Both the position numbers and the translations under genes were made by a program. The notes under the pieces were generated by a model. The model searched no databases and was not told the origin of the DNA. It saw nothing but the letters and a program-made list of their open reading frames with translations. Below are positions 6,141-12,066 of a DNA stretch of 12,066 nucleotides, piece by piece; the stretch's first letter is position 1, and every line of letters starts with the position of its first letter. The DNA is from Deltaproteobacteria bacterium (GTDB taxonomy: Bacteria; Myxococcota_A; UBA9160; PR03): positions 1 to 12,066 of the forward strand of contig JAGSPS010000057.1 in the NCBI GenBank assembly GCA_018262315.1, written 5' to 3'.

Positions 6141-6859
6141 TAGGTCGCCGAAGCCGAGCGCGCGCCCATCGCTCTCGGCTGCACTCCGTACTCGCTCATC
6201 AGCGCCGCTTCACAGCGCGACACATCGAGGAATCGTTGCGTGTCGGCGAGCAGCGCGTCGCGGCCGGCGTCGGAGTCGTAGAAGCGCTGCGCAAAGGCGT
6301 CGCGGCTCGGGAAGTGGAGCAGCGCGATCCCGTCGATCGGCGCCGTGTTCGCGGTGAGCGCGCCGGCGATCACCAGTTGCTCGTAACCGCAGAGTCCCGC
6401 GTGGTGCTCGAGCGCCAGAGGCGCGTGGCGATCGCGCCAGTGCTCGTCGAACTCGGCGTGCGAGAGCTGCGGAGCGCGCACCGTGATCGCGGCGAAGACC
6501 AGGCCGGAACTTCGCTGCGCGACGCCTGGCGCTGCTTGCCGCGGACGCAGATCACGCACTTCCGCGCGGTACCCGCGCGCTCCTGCGAGCCAGTCGAGCG
6601 CGTCGTCATGCTGCGTCGCTGTGGCTGTCGGCACCGTCGCCCAGCGCGGCTTCACGCGCTCGATGAGCACCAGCGTGTCGAAGCTCGCGGGCGGCGGCGT
6701 TGCGCGGACGCCGGCGGCGCCGGCGTCCGCCTCGGCGTCCGCGACCAGCAGCCGCACGCGCGCGTCGCGGAAACGCAGCGCCAGCGCGACGAGCGAGCGT
6801 CGCAACCAGGTGTCGTCGGCTGCTTCGGGGCGGCGTGCCAGCAGGATCGTCGCTTCCAT
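6140..6859 (-). CDS. EthD domain-containing protein
   Basis: This 239-residue soluble protein has a C-terminal EthD (dimeric alpha/beta-barrel, ferredoxin-like) domain at about 122-225. Its signature is FDEHWRDRHAPLALEHH (137-153), followed by GYEQLVI (158-164), GIALLHFPSRDAFAQRF (177-193) and a DTQRFLD segment (206-212). EthD proteins are small dimeric helpers or enzymes in ether, aromatic and polyketide metabolism. The N-terminal half (1-115) has a similar rhythm and may be a degenerate second copy, giving a fused pseudo-dimer; that is an inference. The substrate is unknown. The start is the ATG at 6859, 4 nt after GGAG on the minus strand. A frame open far upstream (to 7660) runs opposite the DUF1345 gene and is not credible coding. 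The stop abuts a VOC gene remnant. Confidence 0.8.
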   Translation of the reverse strand: MEATILLARRPEAADDTWLRRSLVALALRFRDARVRLLVADAEADAGAAGVRATPPPASFDTLVLIERVKPRWATVPTATATQHDDALDWLAGARGYRAEVRDLRPRQAAPGVAQRSSGLVFAAITVRAPQLSHAEFDEHWRDRHAPLALEHHAGLCGYEQLVIAGALTANTAPIDGIALLHFPSRDAFAQRFYDSDAGRDALLADTQRFLDVSRCEAALMSEYGVQPRAMGARSASAT

Positions 6860-6939
6860 CTGTCTCCAGCACAGCCGATCCTTCGACACCCGGCGAAGCG
6901 TTCTCGCTGGTCCCGGAAGGGTTGGGGGGGTGAGATGCG

Positions 6940-6945
6940 AGCGTA
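6940..6945 (-). promoter_or_regulatory. Candidate -10 box TACGCT for the EthD gene
   Basis: On the minus strand TACGCT fits the recurring TAnnCT pattern, 80 nt before the ATG at 6859. It lies 7 bp from the opposing TAGGCT box of the DUF1345 gene, so the two promoters would overlap back to back. Confidence 0.25.
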
Positions 6946-6952
6946 GGGCGGG

Positions 6953-6958
6953 TAGGCT
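6953..6958 (+). promoter_or_regulatory. Candidate -10 box TAGGCT for the DUF1345 gene, suggesting a near-leaderless mRNA
   Basis: GGTAGGCT ends 12 nt before the ATG at 6971, so transcription would start at or just before the start codon. In agreement, the gene has no clear ribosome binding site. Confidence 0.4.
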
Positions 6959-6970
6959 CCGGGGCGCATC

Positions 6971-7621
6971 ATGAAGTCGCACTGGAAGCACCACGCCCGA
7001 TTCTACGTCTCGGCATTGTTCGGCGTGGTCGTCTGGGCGGCGACCGGGCGCATCCCCGCGCTGCGCCCGGTGTTGGCGGGCGATGGGTTCTTCGCGTTCT
7101 ACCTGGCCTCGACCGCGTTGCTGATGCTCCGCGCGACCCCGGACCACTTGCGGCAGCGCGCGACTTACGAGGACGAGGGGATCCTCCTGATCGTGCTGCT
7201 GACGCTCGGCGCCATCGCCTTCTGGCTCGTCGCCCTCTTTGCGTTGCTGAACGAGACCGGACCCGTCGCGGCGGTGCGGGTCGTGTTCACCGTCGCGAGC
7301 GTGCCGCTCGGTTGGCTCACGCTCCACACGATTGCGGCGTTCCGCTACGCGCATCTCTACTACGAACGTGCAGCGTCCGGCGATGCCGAGGGCGCGGAGG
7401 CGCGGGGGCTCGCGTTCCCGCAGACGGACGAGCCGGCGTCGTGGGACTTCCTCTATTACTCGTTCGTCGTCGGCATGACGACGCAGGTCTCGGACGTGCA
7501 GGTGCTGACCACGCCGATGCGCCGCGTGACGCTCGTCCACTCCATCATCTCGTTCTTCTTCAATACGGTGCTGCTGGCGCTCGCCGTCAACCTCGCCGCG
7601 AGCTGGGCGAGCCGTCCGTAG
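6971..7621 (+). CDS. DUF1345 family membrane protein
   Basis: This is a 216-residue inner-membrane protein with hydrophobic segments at about 12-24, 39-53, 70-93, 102-124 and 185-210. The DUF1345 signature lies in WDFLYYSFVVGMTTQVSDV (158-176), a re-entrant-looking stretch just before the last helix. An Arg-rich cytoplasmic loop (RATPDHLRQRATYEDEG, 54-70) is also typical. Length and end match the family, so the protein looks complete. The function of DUF1345 is not established; the FxYYSFVVGMT segment resembles a channel pore loop in position, which is only a structural analogy. The start ATG lacks a good ribosome site but sits 12 nt after a TAGGCT -10-like box. The gene is divergent from the EthD gene and convergent with the acyl-CoA dehydrogenase gene. 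Confidence 0.85.
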   Translation: MKSHWKHHARFYVSALFGVVVWAATGRIPALRPVLAGDGFFAFYLASTALLMLRATPDHLRQRATYEDEGILLIVLLTLGAIAFWLVALFALLNETGPVAAVRVVFTVASVPLGWLTLHTIAAFRYAHLYYERAASGDAEGAEARGLAFPQTDEPASWDFLYYSFVVGMTTQVSDVQVLTTPMRRVTLVHSIISFFFNTVLLALAVNLAASWASRP

Positions 7622-7624
7622 TCG

Positions 7625-7638
7625 GCGCGGGAGCGCGC
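7625..7638. terminator. Short GC hairpin between convergent genes
   Basis: GCGCG and CGCGC are separated by GGAG, 3 nt after the DUF1345 stop and within the 45 bp between convergent stops. There is no T-run, so this is only a weak bidirectional terminator candidate. Confidence 0.25.
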
Positions 7639-7666
7639 GGTCTGATCCTGGATGGTGCAAAGCGCT

Positions 7667-8839
7667 TCATGTCGGCAAGCCCAGCTTGCGGCGCGCGATG
7701 ATGTTCTTCTGGATCTCGGACGTGCCACCGCCGATCGTGTCGACGACGGTGTAGCGGTAGGAGCGCTCGAAGCGGCCGCCCGCCGGCGCGCCGTCTTCCC
7801 GGGGCTTCAACTGTGCCCCGGGACCCATCAAGTCGAGCGCGACGTTCGCAGTGCGCTTCGAGCACTCGTTCATGAAGAGCTTGTACTGCGACGACTCGAC
7901 CGTCGGAACGCCCCCCTTCACGGCCTCGGAGATCACGCGGCGCTGCAACATGCGCGCGACTTCGAGCTGCGTCGCGAGCTGCGCGACGCGGCTGCGCGCC
8001 CTGGCGCTCGCGCGCAGCGGCGCGCCGTCGCGGCGTGCCGTGCGCACCCACTCGCAGAGCGCGCCCACCTTCATCTCGAGCGGCCCGACCGGCATCATCG
8101 CGAAGCGCTCGAGATCGAGCGCTTCGCAGATGTCGGTCCATCCGTGGTTCAGCGCGCCGACGACGAACGCGTCGGGTACGAACCCGTCGTCGAAGAACAC
8201 CTCGTTGGTGCGCTCGTCGCCGATCGTCCAGGTCGGGCGGATCGTCAGGCCCGGATGGTCCATCGGGATCAGGAACAGCGTGATGCCCTTGTGCTTGTGC
8301 GGCCCGGTGCGCGCACCCACCCAGTACCAGTCGGCGAAGTGAGCCGACGTGGTCCAGACCTTCTGGCCGTCGAGAACCCAACCGCCGCGGGTGTCGTCGC
8401 GCGTCGCCCGCAGTTGCATGTTCGCCGCGTCGGAGCCCGCGCCGGGTTCGCTGTAGCCGATCGCGAACTCGACTTCGCCGCGGATGATCATCGGCAGGAA
8501 GAAGTTCTTCAGCTTCTCGTTGCCGTGGCGGATGATCGTCTTGCCGACGATGCCGACACCCTTGCCCGGCTGCGGCGCACCGAAGCGCGAGAGCGCCTCG
8601 GTGAGCAGGAAGTCGTAGATGCCGGGCCTCTCCTGTCCGCCGTAGAGCTTCGGCCACGACATCCCGAGCCAACCGCGCTCGGCGAGCTTGCGCATGAAGG
8701 CGCGTTTCGCCCGTGAATCGACGGTCTGCGAGAGCTGCTCGGGATGCGTGTCCATCACGTCGGGCGAGCGCTCGGCTTCGAGGAAGCGCTCGACCTCGGC
8801 TTCGAAGCCGCGCTCTTCGGCGGAGAACTCGAAGTCCAC
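7667..8839 (-). CDS. Acyl-CoA dehydrogenase family protein (FAD)
   Basis: This 390-residue flavoprotein should insert a trans-2,3 double bond into an acyl-CoA and pass the electrons to ETF. The three-part fold is visible. An N-terminal helical part (1-120) includes GWLGMSWPKLYGG. The middle beta part carries the flavin-binding signatures AIGYSEPGAGSDAA (126-139) and VWTTSAHFADWYWVGART (161-178). A C-terminal helical part ends with TIGGGTSEIQKNIIARRKLG (368-387). The Glu used as base in medium-chain enzymes (YEGT) is Gly here; Glu244 in LDLER aligns with the alternative base of isovaleryl-CoA-type enzymes, and this alignment is my inference. The 'GGGTSEIQ.NIIA' type is common in actinobacterial and deltaproteobacterial FadE sets, including steroid side-chain enzymes. 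I chose GTG at 8839, 8 nt after GGGAGG (8848-8853); the GTG at 8848 overlaps that site. The actual substrate cannot be read. Confidence 0.92.
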   Translation of the reverse strand: MDFEFSAEERGFEAEVERFLEAERSPDVMDTHPEQLSQTVDSRAKRAFMRKLAERGWLGMSWPKLYGGQERPGIYDFLLTEALSRFGAPQPGKGVGIVGKTIIRHGNEKLKNFFLPMIIRGEVEFAIGYSEPGAGSDAANMQLRATRDDTRGGWVLDGQKVWTTSAHFADWYWVGARTGPHKHKGITLFLIPMDHPGLTIRPTWTIGDERTNEVFFDDGFVPDAFVVGALNHGWTDICEALDLERFAMMPVGPLEMKVGALCEWVRTARRDGAPLRASARARSRVAQLATQLEVARMLQRRVISEAVKGGVPTVESSQYKLFMNECSKRTANVALDLMGPGAQLKPREDGAPAGGRFERSYRYTVVDTIGGGTSEIQKNIIARRKLGLPT

Positions 8840-8866
8840 GGCAGGCACCTCCCGGCTGCGGCGCGC

Positions 8867-8872
8867 AGACTA
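8867..8872 (-). promoter_or_regulatory. Candidate -10 box TAGTCT for the acyl-CoA dehydrogenase gene
   Basis: On the minus strand GGTTAGTCT fits the TAnnCT pattern and lies 27 nt before the GTG at 8839, with the GGGAGG ribosome site between. There is no recognisable -35. Confidence 0.45.
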
Positions 8873-8920
8873 ACCGCACTCCCGGTTTGGGGCGAGCGCT
8901 CGAAGCGTGCGTGGACTCGA

Positions 8921-9664
8921 TCAGCTCGCGGGCGCGGGTGCCTTGGCGCGCAGCCAGGCGTGATAGCGGGCGGGCGCCAGGAAGGTGAGGAAGATCGAGA
9001 CGGCGATCGGCGCCGCCAGCACCCGCGTGATGCCGAGAACCAGCGGGTCGCCGAGCGCGCCGCCGTCGTGGAAGGTTCCGTTCATCAGCTGCGCAAACGA
9101 TCCTCCGACACCCATCAGCGTGATGGCGCCGACGCCGCCAGTCCAGATCGCGAAGAGCAGGAAGCGGTTCATGATCACCGGGTCCGCGAGGCCGAGTCGC
9201 TGGCGGCGGCGCAGCAACAGGAAGTAGCGGAGCGACTCGAAGAAGACCCAGAGATATGAGGCGTACACCGGCATCAGCAAGAACATGCTGGTGCTCGCTT
9301 CGTAGAGGCCGAGCGGGATGGCGAGCGCCCAGATGGCGACGATCGCTGCCGTGCCGCCAAGAGCGAGCCACCGCGCCCAGCGCGAGTCCGGCCGGAACAC
9401 GCACCAGGCGAAGAGCAGCAGCGCGACTCCGCCCGCCGTGAAGAGCGCGTTCGAGGCGGCGCGCACGACCGCGGCGTGGATCGCGTCGAAGCGGTCGACG
9501 CGGATCGAGAGCGAGATCGCGAACGGAACCAGCAGGAAGTAGATGCCGACGAGAAATTCCGGCAGCCGCCGCGTTCGCCAAGCGAGCCGGAACAGTCGCA
9601 GCGAGAGCAGCGACATCACGACCGGCACGGCCAGTCCCAGATCGGCCGGGAACTCGAAACGCAT
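8921..9664 (-). CDS. Seven-helix integral membrane protein, uncharacterised
   Basis: The protein has 247 residues with seven hydrophobic segments at about 9-28, 37-56, 73-90, 98-120, 125-150, 168-190 and 206-231. I do not recognise a named domain. Features that may be conserved are LAWRTRRLPEFLVGIYFLLV (27-46), the acidic-aromatic helix YLWVFFESLRYFLLLRRRQR (136-155) and GGVGAITLMGVGG (176-188). The architecture recalls the seven-helix sensory modules fused to bacterial signalling proteins, but no kinase or cyclase domain is attached, so sensing is speculative. The ATG at 9664 has AGAGG directly against it, which is too close to be ideal; the ATG at codon 17 is an alternative but would cut the first helix. 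It lies 81 bp upstream of the dehydrogenase gene on the same strand. Confidence 0.72.
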   Translation of the reverse strand: MRFEFPADLGLAVPVVMSLLSLRLFRLAWRTRRLPEFLVGIYFLLVPFAISLSIRVDRFDAIHAAVVRAASNALFTAGGVALLLFAWCVFRPDSRWARWLALGGTAAIVAIWALAIPLGLYEASTSMFLLMPVYASYLWVFFESLRYFLLLRRRQRLGLADPVIMNRFLLFAIWTGGVGAITLMGVGGSFAQLMNGTFHDGGALGDPLVLGITRVLAAPIAVSIFLTFLAPARYHAWLRAKAPAPAS

Positions 9665-9730
9665 CCTCTTCAGGTCGGCTCGGCAGATCGCGCACTTGAC
9701 CCGAAAGCTGCCGGGCGGGGTCGGGCGCCT

Positions 9731-10888
9731 TCAGGTTGCCCGCGTCCGCAGCCGCGCCGCACCGGCGAGCGCCGCGAGCGCCGCGACGGCCAGCGCCAGC
9801 GATTCCGGCTCCGGCGCGAACTCGACGTCGTCGATCCCGGGCAGGATATCGGTGTCGTCGATGCGGATCTGCGTGATCGGCTCGCCGAGCGACTCCACGC
9901 CGAAGAACGCGCCATCCTGGCTGGTCTCGACGCGCGTCGTGCCGAGCAAACCGCTCGCCCCGAAGGTTTCGAGGATCACGTCCCCCGCGGCGTTGAACTG
10001 GAAGACGTCCATCCCCACCGCCTGCGCTCCGCCCGGGAAATCGATCAGCAGGCGTCGCAAACTCGAGGGTGTGGAGAACACGATCGTCGTCGCGAGTTGG
10101 CGGAGTCGAAGGTCCAAGCTCGAACTGAAGTCGGTCGAGAACGAGACGCCTGGCAGGATGTCGCCCGGCGAGAAGACGGCATTGTTCGTGGTGCTGTCGA
10201 GCGGCGAGTCGAAATTGGTGTCGGGCGTACCCTCCTCGAAGTCCTCGACGGCGAGGCCGGGGTATGCGCTGTCGAAAGCCAGACGACTGCCGAAGTAGTG
10301 CAGCACCGGGGCGCCGGGCACCCCGAACTCGATGTCGTCGATCCCCGGAAGGATGTCGCTGTCGTCGATCACGATCTGCGTGATGTCCGCGCTGCTCGAG
10401 TGCACGCCGAAGAAGGCGCCGGCCAGGCTGGTCGGTACGCTCACCGACCCGAGCACGCCGCTCTGCCCGGAGACCTCGATCGACACGTCGCCCGCGGCAT
10501 TGAACTGGTAGACGTCCAGCCCCACCGCTCTCACGGGAATGCTGAAGTCGATCACCAGGCGTCGCAGCGTCGAGGGGGGCGCGAGCACGAGCGTCGTATC
10601 GAGTTGTTGGAGCCGCAGGTCGAAGCCCGGACTCCCATCGGTCGAGAACGAGACGCCGGGCGCGATCTCGCCGGGCGAGAAGACGGCGTTGTTCGTCGCG
10701 CTGTCGAGCGGCGAGTCGAAGTTCGTCTCCGGCGTCCCCTCCTCGAAGTCTTCGAACGCGAGACCCGGGTTGCCGGAGTCGAAGTCGAGGCGGCTGTCGT
10801 AGTAGGTGAGTGCGGCGCGGGCCGGGCCGCCGGCGAAGAGCAGGAGCGCGGCGAGAGCGAGCGCGGTCGCGTCGAGGCTACGGAGCAT
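9731..10888 (-). CDS. PEP-CTERM surface/secreted protein with two duplicated domains
   Basis: The protein has 385 residues. A Sec signal peptide (1-25, ending PARA) leads to two copies of one beta-rich domain (about 30-188 and 199-357). A C-terminal PEP-CTERM sorting signal follows: PEPES at 359-363, a hydrophobic helix 364-378 and a basic tail RLRTRAT. PEP-CTERM tails are recognised by exosortase (EpsH/XrtA type) for export and processing at the cell surface, usually with exopolysaccharide or biofilm. No exosortase gene is in this window. Each domain runs from FEDFEEGTP to NAVFSPG, QFNAAGDV, GAFFGV and an acidic IDDxDILPGIDDxEF end, which looks like a beta-sandwich with an Asp-rich, possibly Ca-binding, edge. 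The start ATG at 10888 follows GGGGAGGG by 8 nt and begins the signal peptide. The binding target is unknown. Confidence 0.85.
   Translation of the reverse strand: MLRSLDATALALAALLLFAGGPARAALTYYDSRLDFDSGNPGLAFEDFEEGTPETNFDSPLDSATNNAVFSPGEIAPGVSFSTDGSPGFDLRLQQLDTTLVLAPPSTLRRLVIDFSIPVRAVGLDVYQFNAAGDVSIEVSGQSGVLGSVSVPTSLAGAFFGVHSSSADITQIVIDDSDILPGIDDIEFGVPGAPVLHYFGSRLAFDSAYPGLAVEDFEEGTPDTNFDSPLDSTTNNAVFSPGDILPGVSFSTDFSSSLDLRLRQLATTIVFSTPSSLRRLLIDFPGGAQAVGMDVFQFNAAGDVILETFGASGLLGTTRVETSQDGAFFGVESLGEPITQIRIDDTDILPGIDDVEFAPEPESLALAVAALAALAGAARLRTRAT
9818..10798 (-). repeat. Tandem 507-bp internal duplication in the PEP-CTERM gene
   Basis: Residues 31-188 (10325-10798) and 200-357 (9818-10291) align with a constant offset of 169 residues and no gap. 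The DNA is still clearly alike: long shared blocks are visible near 10140-10240 and 10640-10750, around GTCGAGAACGAGACGCC and CTGTCGAGCGGCGAGTCGAA. Confidence 0.85.
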
Positions 10889-10916
10889 GCTGGAATCCCT
10901 CCCCTGGAAGCGGCGG

Positions 10917-10922
10917 AGTCTA
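10917..10922 (-). promoter_or_regulatory. Candidate -10 box TAGACT for the PEP-CTERM gene
   Basis: On the minus strand GGTAGACT fits the TAnnCT pattern and lies 28 nt before the ATG at 10888. A 10-bp perfect palindrome (10927-10936) sits 4 bp upstream, where an operator would overlap the promoter spacer. Confidence 0.45.
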
Positions 10923-10926
10923 CCTG

Positions 10927-10936
10927 CTCTGCAGAG
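10927..10936. promoter_or_regulatory. Palindrome CTCTGCAGAG, possible operator
   Basis: This is a perfect 10-bp palindrome between the candidate -10 box of the PEP-CTERM gene and a larger inverted repeat (10941-10962). The position suits a regulator site, but chance cannot be excluded. Confidence 0.3.
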
Positions 10937-10940
10937 GCAT

Positions 10941-10962
10941 CGCGCGCGTCGGGACGCGCGCG
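10941..10962. repeat. Perfect 10-bp-arm inverted repeat upstream of the PEP-CTERM gene
   Basis: CGCGCGCGTC and GACGCGCGCG flank 2 nt. It is strong as a hairpin or cruciform but lacks a T-run on either strand. Part of the match is simple CG alternation. Confidence 0.45.
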
Positions 10963-11154
10963 GCGGGGGATGGGGTCCGCTCCTCGCGCTCGCCGCTCGG
11001 GGTGAGGCGGCGTTTCGCGAGTTCGGTGGGCGGGTCGCTTGGGCGCCGGCGGTTTGTGGGCGCTTCGCACGGGCTCGGTGGGCGGCTCTACTCGTCGTCG
11101 GACCCCCATCCCCCGCCGCGCTACTTGCTGGGCGGGGTCGTGCGAGCGCGTTGC
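10963..11154. other. GC-rich non-coding stretch with repeats
   Basis: I see no credible gene here. It contains a stem CGCCGC/GCGGCG (10991-10996 with 11007-11012) and an 11-bp direct repeat TCGGTGGGCGG at 11023-11033 and 11075-11085. With 10889-10962 it forms the 266-bp gap upstream of the PEP-CTERM gene. Confidence 0.4.
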
Positions 11155-11454
11155 TCAGTGCGCGATCATCGTCGCCAGCGCGTCTTCGTGCTCTTCGCTC
11201 GTGCCGACGCAGGTCGAGAGAGCCCAGGCGCGCTTCAGGTAGTCGTGCGGCGCCATCTCCCACGCCGGCCTGATGATCCGGAGCCAGGCGCTGCGCGTAC
11301 TGCTTGATCGATCGTCGCGCCCGCGTTCCACACCGCGGCGCGCGCCGTGCTCCGGCACCGCATTGGCGGGCCATGCGCGCAGCGCGGCGCGGAAGCGCTC
11401 GTCGGATTCGGAGTAGCGGAGATCCAAGCGGGGTGGCTCCTCGGAGATGCTCAA
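11155..11454 (-). CDS. Doubtful small hypothetical gene, possibly frameshifted
   Basis: No family is recognised, and this may not be an intact gene. From a TTG at 11454 the frame encodes 99 residues. The first part (SISEEPPRLDLRYSES, then FRAALRAWPANAVPEH) and the last part (MAPHDYLKRAWALSTCVG, then EEHEDALATMIAH) look protein-like and have G/C-rich third positions. The middle, about 11260-11350, looks poor in this frame (GVERGRDDRSSSTRS). Another frame there reads AAVWNAGATIDQAVRA, and the third reads KQYAQRLAPDHQAGVGD. Two small frameshifts in an older gene would explain this. No ribosome site is obvious before the TTG, and the true start could lie further up the open frame (to 11574). It is divergent from the TPR gene. 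Confidence 0.33.
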   Translation of the reverse strand: MSISEEPPRLDLRYSESDERFRAALRAWPANAVPEHGARRGVERGRDDRSSSTRSAWLRIIRPAWEMAPHDYLKRAWALSTCVGTSEEHEDALATMIAH

Positions 11455-11556
11455 CGGAACGCTGCGTATCGTAATCGTGACGGTCGATCCCCCAATAGCG
11501 CGTCTTCTACCCCGGCCACCCGAAGGAAGACCCCAACCGGCTCGAGGAAGGAGATA

Positions 11557-11622
11557 ATGGAGCCCACTCTTCACGAGGAATCTGAAGCATGGCTTTGCCG
11601 TCGTTCGTTCCGCTCGCCGTGA
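11557..11622 (+). CDS. Possible 21-codon leader peptide overlapping the TPR gene start
   Basis: An ATG at 11557 follows AAGGAG by 3 nt and opens a 21-residue frame (MEPTLHEESEAWLCRRSF, then RSP) that ends at TGA 11620-11622, inside the TPR gene and in another frame. Its ribosome site is better than that of the main gene, so its translation could affect the main start. It may equally be a chance frame. Confidence 0.3.
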   Translation: MEPTLHEESEAWLCRRSFRSP

Positions 11623-12066
11623 CTCTCTCGCTGCTCCTCGCCAGCGTCGCGCTCGCGCAAGAGCACCGGGAAGGCGCGCTGTCGACCGACGAGAAGCTCG
11701 GCGCCGTCAGCTTCTCGACGTCCTGCAGCGCAGCAGCCCAGCCTCTGTTCAACCGTGCGGTCGCGTTGCTCCACTCCTTCGAGTTCAAGCAGGCGATCGA
11801 GGGGTTCAACGCGGCGCTGAAGAGCGATCCGTCCTGCGCGATGGCGGAGTGGGGCATCGCGCTCAGCCGGTGGGGCAATCCGTTCGTTGCGGGCCTTCGT
11901 CCGCCTGCGCCGCTGCAACAGGGGCGCGACGCCGTCAGTCGCGCGAGAAAAATCGGGCTGAAGACTGGGCGCGAGCGCGCGTACGTCGACGCGGTCTCGC
12001 AGTTGTACGCCAGCTTCGAGACGATCGATCAACGCACGCGCATGCTCGCGTACCGGGACGCGATGG
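11589..12066 (+). CDS. Secreted TPR-domain protein, N-terminal part (continues past window edge)
   Basis: The first 159 codons are visible. A Sec signal peptide (1-23, cleavage after ALA) is followed by LGAVSFSTSC (38-46 region) and a TPR helix pair at about 50-83 (QPLFNRAVALLHSFEFKQAI, then NAALKSDPSCAMAEWGIA). Next come GRERAYVDAVSQLY (127-140) and DQRTRMLAYRDAM at the edge. This matches a family of periplasmic TPR proteins that begin 'LG.v.F..sCs..aq..FnraVALLHSF....A...F......DP.CAMA.WG.A'. Cys46 and Cys83 are conserved in that pattern. Family members lie near catabolic and transport genes, but no reaction is established; TPR repeats suggest protein binding. The ATG at 11589 is the first possible in-frame start, because a stop lies just upstream (11583-11585), and GAGGAA (11575-11580) precedes it by 8 nt. 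Confidence 0.85.
   Translation, partial: MALPSFVPLAVTLSLLLASVALAQEHREGALSTDEKLGAVSFSTSCSAAAQPLFNRAVALLHSFEFKQAIEGFNAALKSDPSCAMAEWGIALSRWGNPFVAGLRPPAPLQQGRDAVSRARKIGLKTGRERAYVDAVSQLYASFETIDQRTRMLAYRDAM

Noticed and set aside
6971..7621. DUF1345 protein as a true potassium channel
   Set aside because: The pore-like segment lacks any TxGYG filter, so only positional similarity is left.
6860..7660. N-terminal extension of the EthD protein
   Set aside because: The extension is antisense to the DUF1345 gene and has shadow composition; ATG 6859 has a ribosome site.
7587..9695. Minus-strand open frame of 702 codons
   Set aside because: Runs out of frame through the acyl-CoA dehydrogenase and the membrane protein genes; its composition is Arg/Ala-rich with no domain.
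9476..11005. Plus-strand open frame of 509 codons with internal repeats
   Set aside because: Its repeats only mirror the duplicated domains of the PEP-CTERM gene on the other strand.
11023..11085. Direct repeat TCGGTGGGCGG as a possible CRISPR or attachment site
   Set aside because: Only two 11-bp copies, in G-rich sequence, with no integrase or Cas gene nearby.

Overview
The window is high-GC bacterial chromosomal DNA with closely packed genes, several of them facing each other (divergent or convergent). It carries a PEP-CTERM surface protein, two lipoproteins, an outer-membrane barrel, a PqiA pair, an FAD acyl-CoA dehydrogenase and an EthD protein. This mix fits a Gram-negative lineage of the old Deltaproteobacteria (Myxococcota, Desulfobacterota or Binatota-like) or a related environmental proteobacterium. 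The exact taxon cannot be read from the sequence. I see no tRNA, rRNA, CRISPR array, insertion sequence, phage or defence gene.

Layout. 1-896 (-): two PqiA-domain genes, translationally coupled through a TTG start that overlaps the previous stop; the second runs off the left edge. 1117-2532 (+): a DUF1254/DUF1214 lipoprotein. 2533-2877: no intact gene, but a frameshifted remnant of an outer-membrane transporter-type gene. 2878-5432 (+): four closely spaced genes for a secreted helical protein, an outer-membrane barrel, an ion-channel-like membrane protein whose selectivity filter lacks GYG, and a small coiled-coil lipoprotein. 5443-5907 (-): a secreted protein with four 11-residue repeats. 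6027-6140 (-): the tail of a glyoxalase/VOC gene fused to the 3' end of an EthD-domain gene (6140-6859, -). 6971-7621 (+): a DUF1345 membrane protein. 7667-8839 (-): an acyl-CoA dehydrogenase. 8921-9664 (-): a seven-helix membrane protein. 9731-10888 (-): a PEP-CTERM protein made of two gap-free copies of one domain. 10889-11154: GC-rich, hairpin-bearing, no gene. 11155-11454 (-): a doubtful, possibly frameshifted small gene. 11589-12066 (+): the N-terminal part of a secreted TPR protein.

Most products act in or beyond the inner membrane, so the theme is envelope biology. The acyl-CoA dehydrogenase and EthD genes point to lipid, steroid or aromatic catabolism, but no complete pathway is present. 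The most useful cross-cutting signal is a recurring TAnnCT hexamer ahead of several genes, placed like a promoter -10 box. No clearly new multi-gene system is visible. The best leads are the altered channel filter, the exact 507-bp internal duplication, the gene remnants and the shared promoter motif.
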